Assembly (NCBI RefSeq): GCF_900110465.1
Contig: NZ_FODV01000014.1
Location: 1-64,000 of the forward strand
Direction: 5' to 3'
DNA: 64,000 bases
From: Halogranum amylolyticum
GTDB lineage: Archaea; Halobacteriota; Halobacteria; Halobacteriales; Haloferacaceae
The notes beneath the pieces are model-generated. The model ran no database searches and was not told where the DNA came from. It was given only the letters and a program-made list of their open reading frames with translations. Position 1 is the stretch's first letter. Every line of letters starts with the position of its first letter. The position numbers and the translations under genes were made by a program. Below are positions 53,319 through 63,001 of this stretch, one piece after another.

Positions 53319-53921
53319 ATGGCTCCGCGAGATCGATGCCCTGTAGGACATTACAGTCGGCGACAGGCGTTACTGGCGGGGGCGACCGTTGCGCTCTCTT
53401 CCGTCGCAGGATGTCTCGGAAACGGTGAGAACGGCGACGCCGAGGTTCCGGCGGCGATCACGCTTCCAGACGACGCCACGTGCGACGTCTGTGGGATGGT
53501 TATCAGTCAGCACCCAGGGCCGACCACGGAGATCTTCTACGCCGAGCAGAGTCCCGAAGGACACGACAACCCTGCGCGTTTCGACAGTACGTGGGAAGCG
53601 TATCAGTACGACTTCGAGCGCCAGAACCAAGGATGGGAGAAGACGGCGTTCTACGTCACCGACTACTCGAGCGTCGAGTACAGCCTCGCCGAAGAACGGG
53701 GGAGTACACTCATCTCCACACACCCTCAGAAAGAGGCGTTTGCCCGCGTCGAAGACGTCACCTACGTCGCCGGATCTGCAGTCGAAGGGGCGATGGGGAA
53801 GGATCTCATCGGGTTCACCGACGAGTCGGACGCCAAGTCGTTCCAATCCGAATACGGCGGTAATCTAGTAACGCACGACGAAGTCACCCCAGAAGTCATC
53901 GCCGGCCTGGGTAAGCGGTAA
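53319..53921 (+). CDS. nosL: NosL, nitrous oxide reductase copper chaperone lipoprotein
   Basis: 200 aa from MAPRDRCPVGHYSRRQALLA (ATG 53319). A Tat-like/lipoprotein signal (SRRQALLAGATVAL, then SVAGC) anchors it outside the membrane. The copper-binding motif CDVCGMV is present, followed by the NosL fold (YVTDYSSVEYSL, GFTDESDAKSFQSEYGG). NosL delivers Cu(I) to NosZ during Cu-Z site assembly. First gene of a tight plus-strand operon nosLDFY (1-nt gap to nosD). Confidence 0.93.
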   Translation: MAPRDRCPVGHYSRRQALLAGATVALSSVAGCLGNGENGDAEVPAAITLPDDATCDVCGMVISQHPGPTTEIFYAEQSPEGHDNPARFDSTWEAYQYDFERQNQGWEKTAFYVTDYSSVEYSLAEERGSTLISTHPQKEAFARVEDVTYVAGSAVEGAMGKDLIGFTDESDAKSFQSEYGGNLVTHDEVTPEVIAGLGKR

Positions 53922-53922
53922 G

Positions 53923-55860
53923 ATGTCACTGCTGACCCCGACTGGGACGCGCTGGGTGAGCGGGATACTCGCGGCAGTCCTGCTCGTGTCGGCGTTCTCC
54001 TTTCTTCTGACACCGGTCGGTGGGGAAGAGTTGCGACCAGTGCCGTTCGAGGACACAGTAGACGCCGGTGGAACCGGTGTCGACATTCAGCGGTCCCTCC
54101 AGGAGGGGTTCGTCATTCCGCAAGCGGAGGTGTTTTACTCCAATTACCGGTACGTCGTCGGCTACTACGGAGTTGAGATGGTCGCGTCAGAGCTCGTCGA
54201 TCCGAGTACCGAGCGACAGTTCGGGTCGCCGCTGGCCGTGTACGTGTCAGACTTCTCGACGGTGACGCCGACGCTCACCGACGACGGGTTCGTCGTTCCC
54301 GAGCGGGGACGAGCGGTCGGGTGGGTCGCTGCCGACAGAGCCGTCTTCGTCGTCGGGAGCGAGGCACGAGTTCCGTCCGGACCGGCAGTGCTCCCGTTCT
54401 CCAACCGCGGCGACGCCGAGCGGTTCGCTGAGGCCCACGGTGGCGACGTCGTCAACTGGGAGACGCTGAAATCTCGTGCCGACGCGCCACTGGAACGTCG
54501 GCTGACTCGCTTCGACGAGATGGCCGCATCGCAGCAGACGTGGGCAAATCAGACCGTGGCCGCTTCGCGGACGCCCCTCGACAGACCACGCTCGGTCACC
54601 GTCGGCGCAGACGCCCCGAACGTGTCAGCTGCAGTCGCCGCTGCACCGCCGAACACGACGGTCTATCTCCCGCCCGGTCGGTACGAGACGAGCGAACTCG
54701 TCGTCACGAAACCACTCACGATCGCGGGGGCGGGCAACGAGACCGTCCTCTCAGGTGACGGAGACGGGAGTGTCATTCACGCTCGTGCGGACAACGTGGC
54801 GGTTCAAAATCTCCGGATTGCGGGCGTCGGTGACGTCGGGAGCCGCGGTCCCGGGGAGACGAACAGATCCGCCGATTGGGACACGAATGTGCAACTCGCG
54901 TACGGATACGGTGATGCAGCAGTCGTGTTCGACGGGTCGGCCAACGCCGTGGTCTCGAACGTTCACATCGAGACCAGTGCAAGTGGCATCATCGTCCGTG
55001 AGAGCAACCGGAGCGTCATCGACAACGTCACTGTCGACGGTGCACCGACGCCGAGCGAAGGCTTCATGGGGGCGATTCTCATCAACGGTCAGAGCGTCGT
55101 CCAAGACTCAACGTTCCGTGACGGTCGCGACGGCGTCTACACACACCGGGCGGATGGTAGCGTCATCCGCCACAACCGAATGAGAGGCGGCCGCTACGGT
55201 GTCCACGAAATGTACACCTCGCGGACGCTCGTCGCGCACAACGACGCCCGCGATACCCAGACAGGGATAATCGTGATGGGTCGGCCGATAGACAACCTCG
55301 TCGTCCACAACGACGTCCGCGACAGCGCCGTCGGTATCGTCTCGGCCGGCAGTACCTCTTTGTACGCGAACAACACCATGATAGACAATCAGAACGGACT
55401 CAAAGTGACGGGCGACCAGAACGTGTTCATGGACAACGTCATCGTCGGTAACGAGCTCGGTATCAGAACCAACGAGATCCTGCCAGCGAGTTGGGTCCTC
55501 CGCAACGACGTCGTCAACAACACGAAACCGGTCGACTCACAGCTCGGCCCGCTCCGCACGTGGACCTATCGCGACGTCGGCAACTACTGGGGGCCGCTTC
55601 CGATACCCGACGGTGACGGGAACGGCATCTACGACCGGGCGTACGAACCGACGGGACCGGTCGACAGTCGACTCGGCACGACGTCGGGTGGGACGACGCT
55701 CGCCCAGTCGCCTGCAGCGGCGACGCTGCGGCGCGTCCGCGACGTCGTCTCCGGTCTTCGGAAGTCGGGCGTGATCGACACCGCACCACGGACGGAGCCG
55801 TTCCATCCACAACGCGTCACCGACGCGAGAGCGAACGCGACAGTAGGTACCGCAGCATGA
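53923..55860 (+). CDS. nosD: NosD, nitrous oxide reductase maturation protein
   Basis: 645 aa: N-terminal helix (WVSGILAAVLLVSAFSFLLT), an N-terminal domain with VSDFSTVTPTLTDDGFVVPE (NosL-like text), then a right-handed parallel beta-helix with repeated x-N-x-I-x-x-x (VQNLRIAGVGDVG, NVTVDGAPTPSEGF, HNRMRGGRYGVHEMYTSRTL, ARDTQTGIIVMGRPIDNL, MIDNQNGLKVTGD). It ends with GNYWGPLPIPDGDGNGIYDR, the typical NosD signature. It works with NosF and NosY in sulfur/copper supply to NosZ. ATGA overlap with nosF. The extra N-terminal domain shared with NosL is known in archaeal NosD. Confidence 0.93.
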   Translation: MSLLTPTGTRWVSGILAAVLLVSAFSFLLTPVGGEELRPVPFEDTVDAGGTGVDIQRSLQEGFVIPQAEVFYSNYRYVVGYYGVEMVASELVDPSTERQFGSPLAVYVSDFSTVTPTLTDDGFVVPERGRAVGWVAADRAVFVVGSEARVPSGPAVLPFSNRGDAERFAEAHGGDVVNWETLKSRADAPLERRLTRFDEMAASQQTWANQTVAASRTPLDRPRSVTVGADAPNVSAAVAAAPPNTTVYLPPGRYETSELVVTKPLTIAGAGNETVLSGDGDGSVIHARADNVAVQNLRIAGVGDVGSRGPGETNRSADWDTNVQLAYGYGDAAVVFDGSANAVVSNVHIETSASGIIVRESNRSVIDNVTVDGAPTPSEGFMGAILINGQSVVQDSTFRDGRDGVYTHRADGSVIRHNRMRGGRYGVHEMYTSRTLVAHNDARDTQTGIIVMGRPIDNLVVHNDVRDSAVGIVSAGSTSLYANNTMIDNQNGLKVTGDQNVFMDNVIVGNELGIRTNEILPASWVLRNDVVNNTKPVDSQLGPLRTWTYRDVGNYWGPLPIPDGDGNGIYDRAYEPTGPVDSRLGTTSGGTTLAQSPAAATLRRVRDVVSGLRKSGVIDTAPRTEPFHPQRVTDARANATVGTAA

Positions 55861-56696
55861 CCGAGGAGAGCGCCAGTTCGGCTTCGGAGTCGACGTCGCT
55901 GGGGAACGGTCGGTCGGCCACCACCGGAGAGACAGCTGTCGCTCTCCAGGCGACTGACCTCGCTCGGTCGTTCGGCGACGTATCCGTCCTCGAAGGCGTC
56001 TCGCTCACGGTCGGCCGTGGTGAGTTAGTGGTCGTCATCGGGCCGAACGGGTCCGGAAAATCGACACTGATGGAAGCACTCGCTGGCGTTCGCGCCCCCG
56101 ATCGAGGGACGGTCACAGTCGCGTCCACGTCGGACACAGCGACCGATCGACGGGCCGTCGGCTACCTGCCGCAGCGGCCGTCGTTTCGGAGGGGGTTCTC
56201 TGCCCACGACACACTCGAGTTTTACGCGCGGTTCGTCGACGACACGACGGCAGACGACGACGTCACGAAGACGCTCGAACGGGTCGGACTCGCCGACGTC
56301 GCTGAGCGAACCGTGGGGTCGCTGTCCGGTGGGATGACGCGCCTCCTCGGACTCGGCCAGGCGATTCTCGGTCAGCCGTCGGTTCTCGTGCTCGACGAAC
56401 CCGGAAGCGGGCTCGACCCTGCCATGGTCGAACGGCTGTTCGGTGTACTTCGCTCGCTTGCAGACGACGGGACTGGCATCGTCGTCACCTCACACAACCT
56501 CGAAGCTGTCGAGAAGTACGCGGACGTCGTGGTGCTGCTCGACCGCGGTGAACTCGTCCTCTCGGGGACACCGACCGACCTGCTCGCGTCGACCGGGAGC
56601 GAGACGCTCGTCGAGGCCTTCCTCGCGACGGTGCAGGGGGACGAACAGGAATCGACAGTTCGATCGGGGCGATCGCCGGAGGTGACCAACTCGTGA
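55857..56696 (+). CDS. nosF: NosF-type ABC transporter ATPase
   Basis: 279 aa: Walker A GPNGSGKST (near residue 68), Q-loop YLPQRPS, signature LSGGMTRLLGL, Walker B VLVLDEPGSGLDP, H-loop VVTSHNLE. It drives NosY as an ABC transporter complex for NosZ maturation. Acidic N-terminus of about 25 aa precedes the ATPase. GTGA overlap with nosY. Confidence 0.93.
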   Translation: MTEESASSASESTSLGNGRSATTGETAVALQATDLARSFGDVSVLEGVSLTVGRGELVVVIGPNGSGKSTLMEALAGVRAPDRGTVTVASTSDTATDRRAVGYLPQRPSFRRGFSAHDTLEFYARFVDDTTADDDVTKTLERVGLADVAERTVGSLSGGMTRLLGLGQAILGQPSVLVLDEPGSGLDPAMVERLFGVLRSLADDGTGIVVTSHNLEAVEKYADVVVLLDRGELVLSGTPTDLLASTGSETLVEAFLATVQGDEQESTVRSGRSPEVTNS

Positions 56697-57583
56697 GCGT
56701 CCGTGAGACCGTCGACGACACGACAGGGATCGTGAACGATCTGTTCGTCGTCGCGACGCGCGAACTCCGAACGGTCGTCAGAACCCCGGCACTCCTCGCA
56801 CTCGCTGGGGTCTATCTCGTGAGTATCGTCGGTGTCACGTGGGCGGGAACGGGCGGCAGTGGCGGGTTCGTCCCGCTGACCCTCGACTTGCTCACGTTTT
56901 CGGAGCTGCTGATTCCGCTGTTGGCGTTCGCGTTCGGATACCGGTCGATCCTCGACGACAGACTCACTGGTGAACTCGATATGCTCCGAACCTTCGACGT
57001 GAACCGCGTCGCCTACGTCGGTGGCGTCTACCTCGGACGGGCGGTCGTCCTCGTCGGCCTCGTCGTCGGCTCGCTGTTCGTCGCTGGCTTACTCGTTCCC
57101 GTCCTCACTGCGGACCAGCCGACGTTCTTCGCCCAGAACGAAGCTGCCGACTCCGGGCTTCGCTTCGTCCGTTTCGTCGTTCTCTCGGCGTGGTTCACGC
57201 TCGTGACCCTCGCGGTCGCACTGGCCGTGTCGGCTGCGGCACGAACACTCCGGACAGCGTTTGCGCTCGCGACTGCACTCGTTGCAGCGTTCGTCGTCGG
57301 TATCGACACCACGCTGATAGCCGGTCTCGCATCGGGCATCTTCTCTCCAGAGAGCGTTCCCGCCCTTCTCGCGGTCAGTCCGAACAGTGCGTTTCGAGGG
57401 CTCGTCCTTGCGGAGGCCGTCGGCGTCGTCGGCGGAGCGGCAGTGAACGCCGGAAGTACGTCGTTGAACGTGCTCGGACTGCTCGGCTGGTGGCTGTGCG
57501 CACTGGGAGTTGCGATCTGGCGCGTCTGGCCGACCGTCGTGTTGGAGACTACCGTCTCGGCCGACACGAACGAGACGGAATGA
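56693..57583 (+). CDS. nosY: NosY-type ABC transporter permease
   Basis: 296 aa from GTG 56693 with six hydrophobic helices: ALLALAGVYLVSIVGVTWAG, SELLIPLLAFAFGYRSILDD, VVLVGLVVGSLFVAGLLVPV and three more. ILDDRLTGELDMLRTFDVNR matches the NosY signature. Last gene of nosLDFY; nosZ does not follow. GTG start shares bases with the nosF stop. Confidence 0.9.
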   Translation: MSVRETVDDTTGIVNDLFVVATRELRTVVRTPALLALAGVYLVSIVGVTWAGTGGSGGFVPLTLDLLTFSELLIPLLAFAFGYRSILDDRLTGELDMLRTFDVNRVAYVGGVYLGRAVVLVGLVVGSLFVAGLLVPVLTADQPTFFAQNEAADSGLRFVRFVVLSAWFTLVTLAVALAVSAAARTLRTAFALATALVAAFVVGIDTTLIAGLASGIFSPESVPALLAVSPNSAFRGLVLAEAVGVVGGAAVNAGSTSLNVLGLLGWWLCALGVAIWRVWPTVVLETTVSADTNETE

Positions 57584-57989
57584 TCGTACCTGTACCTCGT
57601 GTATCCACACCAGGTACGGTCTGTCTGCGGAGTGCGCTTCGAATATGTGAAATCTGTATAACTGCTTGTTTGGCCACACGGTGAATGCTCTGTAACGAGA
57701 TTCTAGAGCGCCAACCGGCACCCATATGCCCGACGGTAGACTGGTAGGTATCTCATAGCCGACATTCACAACACCATCGAACACTCCGCAGTCCTCAAAA
57801 AATCTCCAAGTCCCACTCGTCGCCCCAGTGGCCATGCACAACCGGTTCAAATCCCCGCCAGAAAGCCCAAAAACACCGTTGTGAATCACAAGAGCTGTCC
57901 TGCCCCGCTTGACCCCTCCCACCTCACTATCCGCACACCCGACAGTCGGGAGAGAAACACTTAGCAGGGATGCGAATAGACACGCAGCT
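57584..57989. other. Gap after nosLDFY
   Basis: No gene recognised. A short text (ACCGGTTCAAATCCCCGCC, about 57840-57858) resembles a tRNA T arm but its stem does not pair and no tRNA body is present. AT-richer stretches near 57960 may be the promoter of the next gene. Confidence 0.4.
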
Positions 57990-58145
57990 ATGTCGAGCAG
58001 TGACACGCTCCGTAGTCGGCTCACACAGCTGCTGTCGACAGACACCGTCGTCTATGAATGCCGCCACTGTGGGACGACGTGCACGGCCACGGACGCTGAC
58101 TGTCCAGCGTGTGGCGCAGCCGAGATCGTCACCTACCGCTTCTAA
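57990..58145 (+). CDS. Small zinc-ribbon protein, 51 aa
   Basis: MSSSDTLRSRLTQLLSTDTV then YECRHCGTTCTATDADCPAC and GAAEIVTYRF: two Cys pairs in a compact zinc ribbon, a common haloarchaeal micro-protein type. The upstream ATG at 57909 would add 27 residues without pattern, so 57990 is preferred. Confidence 0.75.
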   Translation: MSSSDTLRSRLTQLLSTDTVVYECRHCGTTCTATDADCPACGAAEIVTYRF

Positions 58146-58700
58146 CGCGGGTATACTCGCCGCCACCGACGCACGCCCAGCACCCATGCATCACAACACA
58201 GAGCCACACGAACGCACGACGACTCAGAAACCCACTGATGGCGTCGTCGCTCACCACCCGGCTCGCAGCCCTCGAAGCACGCTCGCCCCAACACTATAGC
58301 ACCCTCCGATGCCACCTCCCACTCCTTAAAACCGCACTCAACAACGCCACGCGTCTCTATCCCACGGGCCGCTAACTAGACCCCCATCTCGACAACCCAC
58401 TCCTCCCAGCCTGCCCGTTCGGCCGCTTGATTCCCCTCTTGGTCGACTGTGAGATCATTGAGTGCTACACCGAGCGCTCCAGCGCGAATCGCGACGGCAG
58501 TCGCGCATACGACGCGGCGGTGCTCGACGAGCTCGCGGCGCTGCTCACGTAAGCACCCGCAGCGAGACCGACGACGTGCATGCGGGTGTCTACGGGCGTC
58601 GCCACAGTTGGGTGTCGGCCCTATCGTCTGACAGATGAGACGACTTGTACAGGTGTCCTGGAGACCGATCGTGGCTCCGACACAGTCACTCCCGCCCAAC
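58146..58700. other. Gap with weak minus-strand frame
   Basis: A minus-strand frame from about 58560 to 58376 (LREQRRELVEHRRVVCATAV, GALGVALNDLTVDQEGNQAA) has plausible composition but no clear start or family. The plus-strand text GGGTGTCTACGGGCGTCGCC (about 58582-58601) recurs in similar form near 59141, a short repeat. Confidence 0.3.
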
Positions 58701-58958
58701 TCAGAAATTCTCGGTAGCTGGACTCGGTTTCACAGCGGTCCCGGCAGCAACACGTTCGGTTGACACTCTCTCGGGAAGAGCACTTCGGGCAATCGGCTCA
58801 AGCACCAGTAGCTCGCCGTCTGCTGTTTCCATCCACTCCGTTCCCAACTCCGGATCCCAACAACAGGGTGTCCACGTCCCTGATTCAAGCCGTTCCCAGA
58901 TCTCTACGTCACCGTAATAGTGTCCGTCACTGCATCTGTAAACTGAATTGGTTTTCAC
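58701..58958 (-). CDS. Hypothetical protein, 85 aa
   Basis: From GTG 58958: MKTNSVYRCSDGHYYGDVEI, WERLESGTWTPCCWDPELGT, EWMETADGELLVLEPIARSA. Cys at CSDGH and a CC pair might bind a metal. No family. The upstream region (58960-59045) is the most AT-rich of the window and is the likely promoter. Confidence 0.55.
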   Translation of the reverse strand: MKTNSVYRCSDGHYYGDVEIWERLESGTWTPCCWDPELGTEWMETADGELLVLEPIARSALPERVSTERVAAGTAVKPSPATENF

Positions 58959-59233
58959 AATTATATTTGTCCGAGACTGAACAAGGGTATTGTTACATTA
59001 TTTCGTAATTATATAGTATAGATTAATCTAGTTTAGATTTAGATTTGTTTCGAGGTCTGGCTTACTAAACCGATTGTCGCTCGCGTCGTCGAGCGATTTG
59101 GCGTTGCTTGTGGCCGCCTGTGCCACACTGACGCCACGTATTCGGGTGTCCACAGTCGTCGCCACGTTGGGGTGTCAGGTCGGTTGCCGACGCAAGTAGG
59201 TTGTGATTCGAGAGGACGCGTTGCAGCGAGTTC

Positions 59234-59404
59234 TCACTCTACCCACGGTGGCGTAAGTTCCTCCTCAGTCTGTTCTTCCTCCGTCGCTTCCCATGGCGGC
59301 ATGAGTTCTTTCTCAGGTTGTTCTGCTCTAGTTCCTTCCCGGAGAGTGTGGTCGCCTTCAAGTGGGGTGTCGCCCACGATGCCAAATACACGTGGTGTCG
59401 ACAT
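59234..59404 (-). CDS. 56-aa protein with PPW repeats
   Basis: From ATG 59404: MSTPRVFGIVGDTPLEGDHT, LREGTRAEQ, then KELMPPWEATEEEQT and EEELTPPWVE, a repeat of EL-(M/T)-PPW. Length and acid content fit a real haloarchaeal micro-gene, but no family is known to me. Gap 58959-59233 upstream of its end is AT-rich without genes. Confidence 0.4.
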   Translation of the reverse strand: MSTPRVFGIVGDTPLEGDHTLREGTRAEQPEKELMPPWEATEEEQTEEELTPPWVE

Positions 59405-59759
59405 CGCCGCTCGCGAGTCTCCCACGCGGCGACGGTGCCGATCAAACCTGCTCTGGTCGCTGCCAGCAGTCGCCTGCTTCAGAGGCCGAGTCTCTCTCGA
59501 GAGATTTGAAACGCGAGCGCAGGTATTGACTGCTCGTGTGACACATGCCTCATCTCACAGACAGTCAGCAGTCGCCGAGGGTACCACCGACAATTTTCAC
59601 GCGCGGGTTCTACGGCGGGATACACTCATAGCGTTGTTCACCCAGTCCGGTGAACCCAGTAGCTGACCGAACGGCAGACAGTGCTTCTATGGCCAGTTAA
59701 ACCGCCCTCGTTGCTGTCAGAAGCCACGCTGGCGTGAGTTGGATTCGACGCAGTATATT
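59405..59759. other. Gap before miniature IS element
   Basis: Only short unconvincing frames. No RNA gene or repeat seen other than the neighbouring element. Confidence 0.45.
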
Positions 59760-60126
59760 CTGGGGGTGACCTCCTCCCCGCCGTAAACGGCGGGGCTTCC
59801 CACGAGCAAAGGCCCGCTGAGTTGGGAGAGTTACGGTTTAACACCCGACAAGTGCTGGCAGGGCCACGCTACCGTTACTCCTATCCTCTCCACGAGGACT
59901 CAGAGGTATCTGATTATTTTGTGTCGGTTGGGTCGTCCGAAGGCTTACGTTTTGATGAGGCAAACACCAAGTCAACTGCCAGTTTTCGGACAGTCAATCA
60001 CGATGGAGGAACCATCGCAACGACAGTCACAGAAACGTCGTGTGAGCACTTGTACGTTCGGGTCACAGAGTTCACAACCAAAGACGGCGCTGTATCCCCG
60101 CCCTGAAGAACGGGGTTTTAGCGCCT
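59760..60126 (+). mobile_element. Miniature IS200/IS605-like element (copy 2)
   Basis: Starts TGACCTCCTCCCCGCCG with the hairpin CCCCGCCGTAAACGGCGGGG, then GAGCAAAGGCCCGCTGAG, TTGGGAGAGTTACGG, the GTGCTGGC and CGTTACTCCT blocks shared with copy 1. It ends with a hairpin CCCCGCCCTGAAGAACGGGG near 60092-60111. An internal 94-codon frame (YSYPLHEDSEVSDYFVSVGS) may be spurious. No transposase inside. Confidence 0.6.
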
Positions 60127-60507
60127 GACAATTAGAAAACGCCCTGGGCCAGAGGGCGTCGTGGAAACCGGAATGCCATGTGCATTCCACCCTCTCCGGG
60201 GCCGCGATCACGGTAGAGGGGAGAATGCAGTAACAGATTCGTCCCTCGCTCGGTTACGTGTGTTGGCCAGTTGTGGCAGTTCCTCGCAGATGCAGTACGA
60301 CGCAACGAGTAGCGCTGATTGTAGCCCGGGTGTGGACAAGCAGCGTGGACACTCCGGAATCAGTACTGAATCACGGATCACAAGTGACTGCCTGTGTGCC
60401 CTACCAGCAGCCACTCGGGTTACGTGAGGTTTGGCCACTTCGGGTATGGCTGATTGCGACGAGATGCCCCAGCAGGACACCCACTCGAGGCCGCATCTAC
60501 GTCGGAA
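60127..60507. other. Gap between miniature element and 72-aa gene
   Basis: No supportable gene. A minus-strand frame (60208-60480) has scattered Cys but no pattern. Confidence 0.45.
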
Positions 60508-60729
60508 TCACTTCGTGATTTTAAGGCCGTCTGTGGATTCGTACAGATACCCCTTCAGCAACAACTGTTCGAGGAGATCCTGTGCCTCTGGTCGTTCAAA
60601 CCCCTCCTCAGCAATGTATGCAACTGCTGTCTCGGGGGTGATCGGCTCGGTCTCATCATCGATGTTCCGTGTGAGCTGGTCGAATGCCGCTCGTTGTGAC
60701 GGTGTCAGTGAGGTGGTTGGATTCTGCAT
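60508..60729 (-). CDS. 72-aa winged-helix-like protein family, copy 3 of 3 (73 aa)
   Basis: MQNPTTSLTPSQRAAFDQLT, then ITPETAVAYIAEEGFERPEA, QDLLEQLLLKGYLYEST and GLKITK. It is the closest to copy 2. As with the others it stands alone, with its own conserved upstream element. Confidence 0.82.
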   Translation of the reverse strand: MQNPTTSLTPSQRAAFDQLTRNIDDETEPITPETAVAYIAEEGFERPEAQDLLEQLLLKGYLYESTDGLKITK

Positions 60730-60758
60730 TGCTGTTCCTGTAGGCAGCCGCGATAGGA

Positions 60759-60771
60759 GATTGTTTGGGTT
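60759..60771 (-). promoter_or_regulatory. Conserved upstream element of 72-aa gene, copy 3
   Basis: Minus-strand AACCCAAACAATC, ending 29 nt before the ATG; same element and distance as in copies 1 and 2. Confidence 0.6.
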
Positions 60772-61830
60772 GGCCTATCAGCTAACTTCCAACCGCAGCG
60801 CCACTCAGGGAGCGCTCTCACTGCCTCTGTGTGGGTATCGCTGTCGTCGCTCTGGTTGCCGGCGTCAACGACAGTGCAGTGGGCATCTCTCACTCACTGT
60901 CGAACAGAGATCCAGCTACTGCATCAGACGGCTCACACTGCCTCAGGAAGACGCCCACGGTAGCATACAGTGCCAACGCCGGTGATGGTGTCGTAGACCA
61001 CGTCAGCAGGTCACAGCAGAGAATTCACCATGAGTAACCTACAAAGCGAGTCGATGCGGCCGGTAACTGCATGGAGGATCCCGACGACGAGGGGTACAGC
61101 TGTCCCTGCCGCCGACGATCACGGGTGCAGCGCACGCCTCCCGGACAGTTCTCACAATTGGAATCGACGCCTCCGGACGATCCGCTCACTCAGAGACCCC
61201 GACGGGAGGCGTCCTCCGTATGTCACTCGTCACACACTGCTGGTGAGTGTCGGTCCTGGTGTCACCTCGATGCAGCCTTCTTGGTGTCTGCTTCCACCGC
61301 TATGTCGTCGGGTATCTGCTGCCACGTACGGCTGAGCTCGGTGCTGACCTGTGGGACTCCACTCGCTACTCGCGATGTCTGGTACTGGTTCTGCTCACGG
61401 TTGCGGTTACATCTGTGGTCGCACTCGTTGGTGTACTTGTGGGAAGTGGTCTCCAATAGGCCACTACGATTGCGGCCGTCGCCGCCGCCTACACGTCGTG
61501 CGCGCGGAGCCAAGTCTCCGGCGTCGCCTCCTCCTCACTCGCGATGTGTGTCGTCGCCAAGTTGGCGTCGCCGCCAGGGTGCACTCACCCCTATCTCGCT
61601 TGTTGCACCTGATCGACACCCCCCACTCGAGCCCTCGCCTGACACCCCGCTTCAAATGTATCAACTGTCCGAGATACTCGTCGTCGATACCCAGTCACTC
61701 GGCACCGCCAGGTCGACGCCCACTCTGGCCAGCGCTCACCTCTACCCCCGCCTTATCGTGTCGGCGGTTGGGTACTAATAGATTATAATCGGATAGTTGT
61801 TAGCATATTCGTGTTCGGAGTGACTCACAG
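60772..61830. other. Gene-poor stretch
   Basis: Over 1 kb without a confident gene. One plus-strand frame (61247-61459) ends in a hydrophobic helix (CLVLVLLTVAVTSVVALVGV) and might be a membrane-protein remnant. The others are shadows. Confidence 0.4.
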
Positions 61831-62154
61831 ATGGACGTCACCGAAGACGATTCTGGAAACATAAAGAATGTGATAGGGACAGACAAAACGATCCTCGAAG
61901 GCATCGTCTACTACGGTGGGTCCGTATCGGTCGGCAAACTCGTCAGCTACGCCAATGTGTCCGGTGGTTCACGCACCCATCTCTTCGGGCGCCTTCGCGA
62001 CCACGGGCTCATCGAGCAGGTTGGCGAAGACACTGAAGGTCGTGGCCCACCGGGGGAACCCACGCGAAGAACAGTGAGTCGGCAGCGTTACACCGACATA
62101 TCGCTTCCTCGAATATCTTGCACACTCGATCCGAGGCCTGAGCGGTCGTCGTAG
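61831..62154 (+). pseudogene. Winged-helix regulator, 3' truncated
   Basis: MDVTEDDSGNIKNVIGTDKT, ILEGIVYYGGSVSVGKLVSY, RTHLFGRLRDHGLIEQVGED. This is a winged helix (ILEGI..., V-x-KLV-x-Y, L-GRLRDHGLI). After about 62060 the frame overlaps the end of the minus-strand gene and loses sense, so the C-terminus is missing. Confidence 0.5.
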
Positions 62155-62393
62155 TATTTTCGTCCGATAAAGACATCTTCGAGATTTCCAACCAGCGAGG
62201 CATAGAGATCGTCTCGCGAGTGATACGTGGTTTCGTCAGTTCGTTCTAGAACATCTTGGACTGTGACGGCGTCGCCAGCCGGGGCCGTCAACTCAACATC
62301 TCCTAACTGCTCAACGACGGTATTCTGGTCTGCTGGGAACGTGAACGCTTGCCCGAACAACTGGAACGTTTCGGAGTAGTGCATCAATGTCAC
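62088..62393 (-). CDS. Small haloarchaeal protein (DUF5789-like)
   Basis: 101 aa: MTLMHYSETFQLFGQAFTFP, NTVVEQLGDVELTAPAGDAV, VQDVLERTDETTYHSRDDLY, ASLVGNLEDVFIGRKYYDD. The order F-x-x-x-F-T-F-P ... LGDVEL ... S-x-DDLY-x-(S/A)-L resembles the DUF5789 family of haloarchaea. Function unknown. Confidence 0.6.
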   Translation of the reverse strand: MTLMHYSETFQLFGQAFTFPADQNTVVEQLGDVELTAPAGDAVTVQDVLERTDETTYHSRDDLYASLVGNLEDVFIGRKYYDDRSGLGSSVQDIRGSDMSV

Positions 62394-62674
62394 CTGTGTA
62401 TTCTACATTAAAGAACGTTATGAATGGTGCACCATTTCTCATTGGCCCAGATAGAGTCACGAACACGGTGTCGACTTCCGAATGGGATGGAGTACGAACA
62501 GATATCGGCTCCAGTCCGTGATTTCGCTCCCACGAAGAGACACGCTGCCTCGTCGACACAGTCAGTGCTACGACTTCAATCGAAGCCGATGGCTGATGTC
62601 AAATCTATCGCTAACCGATTGTGTGCAGTAATAGGCTTACAGCTCGGTAAGTCGTTTGCGAGTGTCGGAGCAAC
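62394..62674. other. Gap with short fragments
   Basis: A 33-codon plus-strand piece from ATG 62420 (MNGAPFLIGPDRVTNTVSTS) may be a remnant. Nothing else recognised. Confidence 0.35.
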
Positions 62675-63001
62675 GAGCGAGACCAAAACGACCGGGGGCA
62701 GTATACTGAGACGATTATCCTCGAAGACGACGCGAATCGCGCTGCCGCGGATGCTGTCTTCCAAGCCATTCAGTCCAACGACGTTTCGTATGGCTGACTC
62801 TTCACGAGTCGCTATGTCCTCGCCGAATCGGCGACGCTCATACTGTATCGTGTCGGCCATACGGCTGCTGTAAACGTACTTGCAGGTATCCAGCGTTTAG
62901 AGAGCTTCAGTATTCTGCCGATCGATTCAGCAGTCTTTACGGCCATTTGCAGCCACTTCGAGCGGTACGGGAATCAGGAGATTTCGCTTTTCGATCACAC
63001 T
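62675..63001 (+). pseudogene. VapC (PIN domain) toxin remnant
   Basis: Plus-strand frame: ILEDDANRAAADAVFQAIQS, NDVSYG, TGA (62795-62797), LFTSRYVLAESATLILYRVG, LESFSILPIDSAVFTAICSH, FERYGNQEISLFDHTI. This follows the PIN pattern: AES (the acidic residue before ATLIL), F-ERY-x-x-QEIS-F-DH. The first Asp strand is lost. The frame is cut by the IS630-type element at 63001. Confidence 0.65.

Noticed and set aside
57835..57860. tRNA T-arm-like text (GGTTCAAATCC)
   Set aside because: Flanking stem bases do not pair and there is no anticodon arm, so no tRNA or clear attachment site can be supported.
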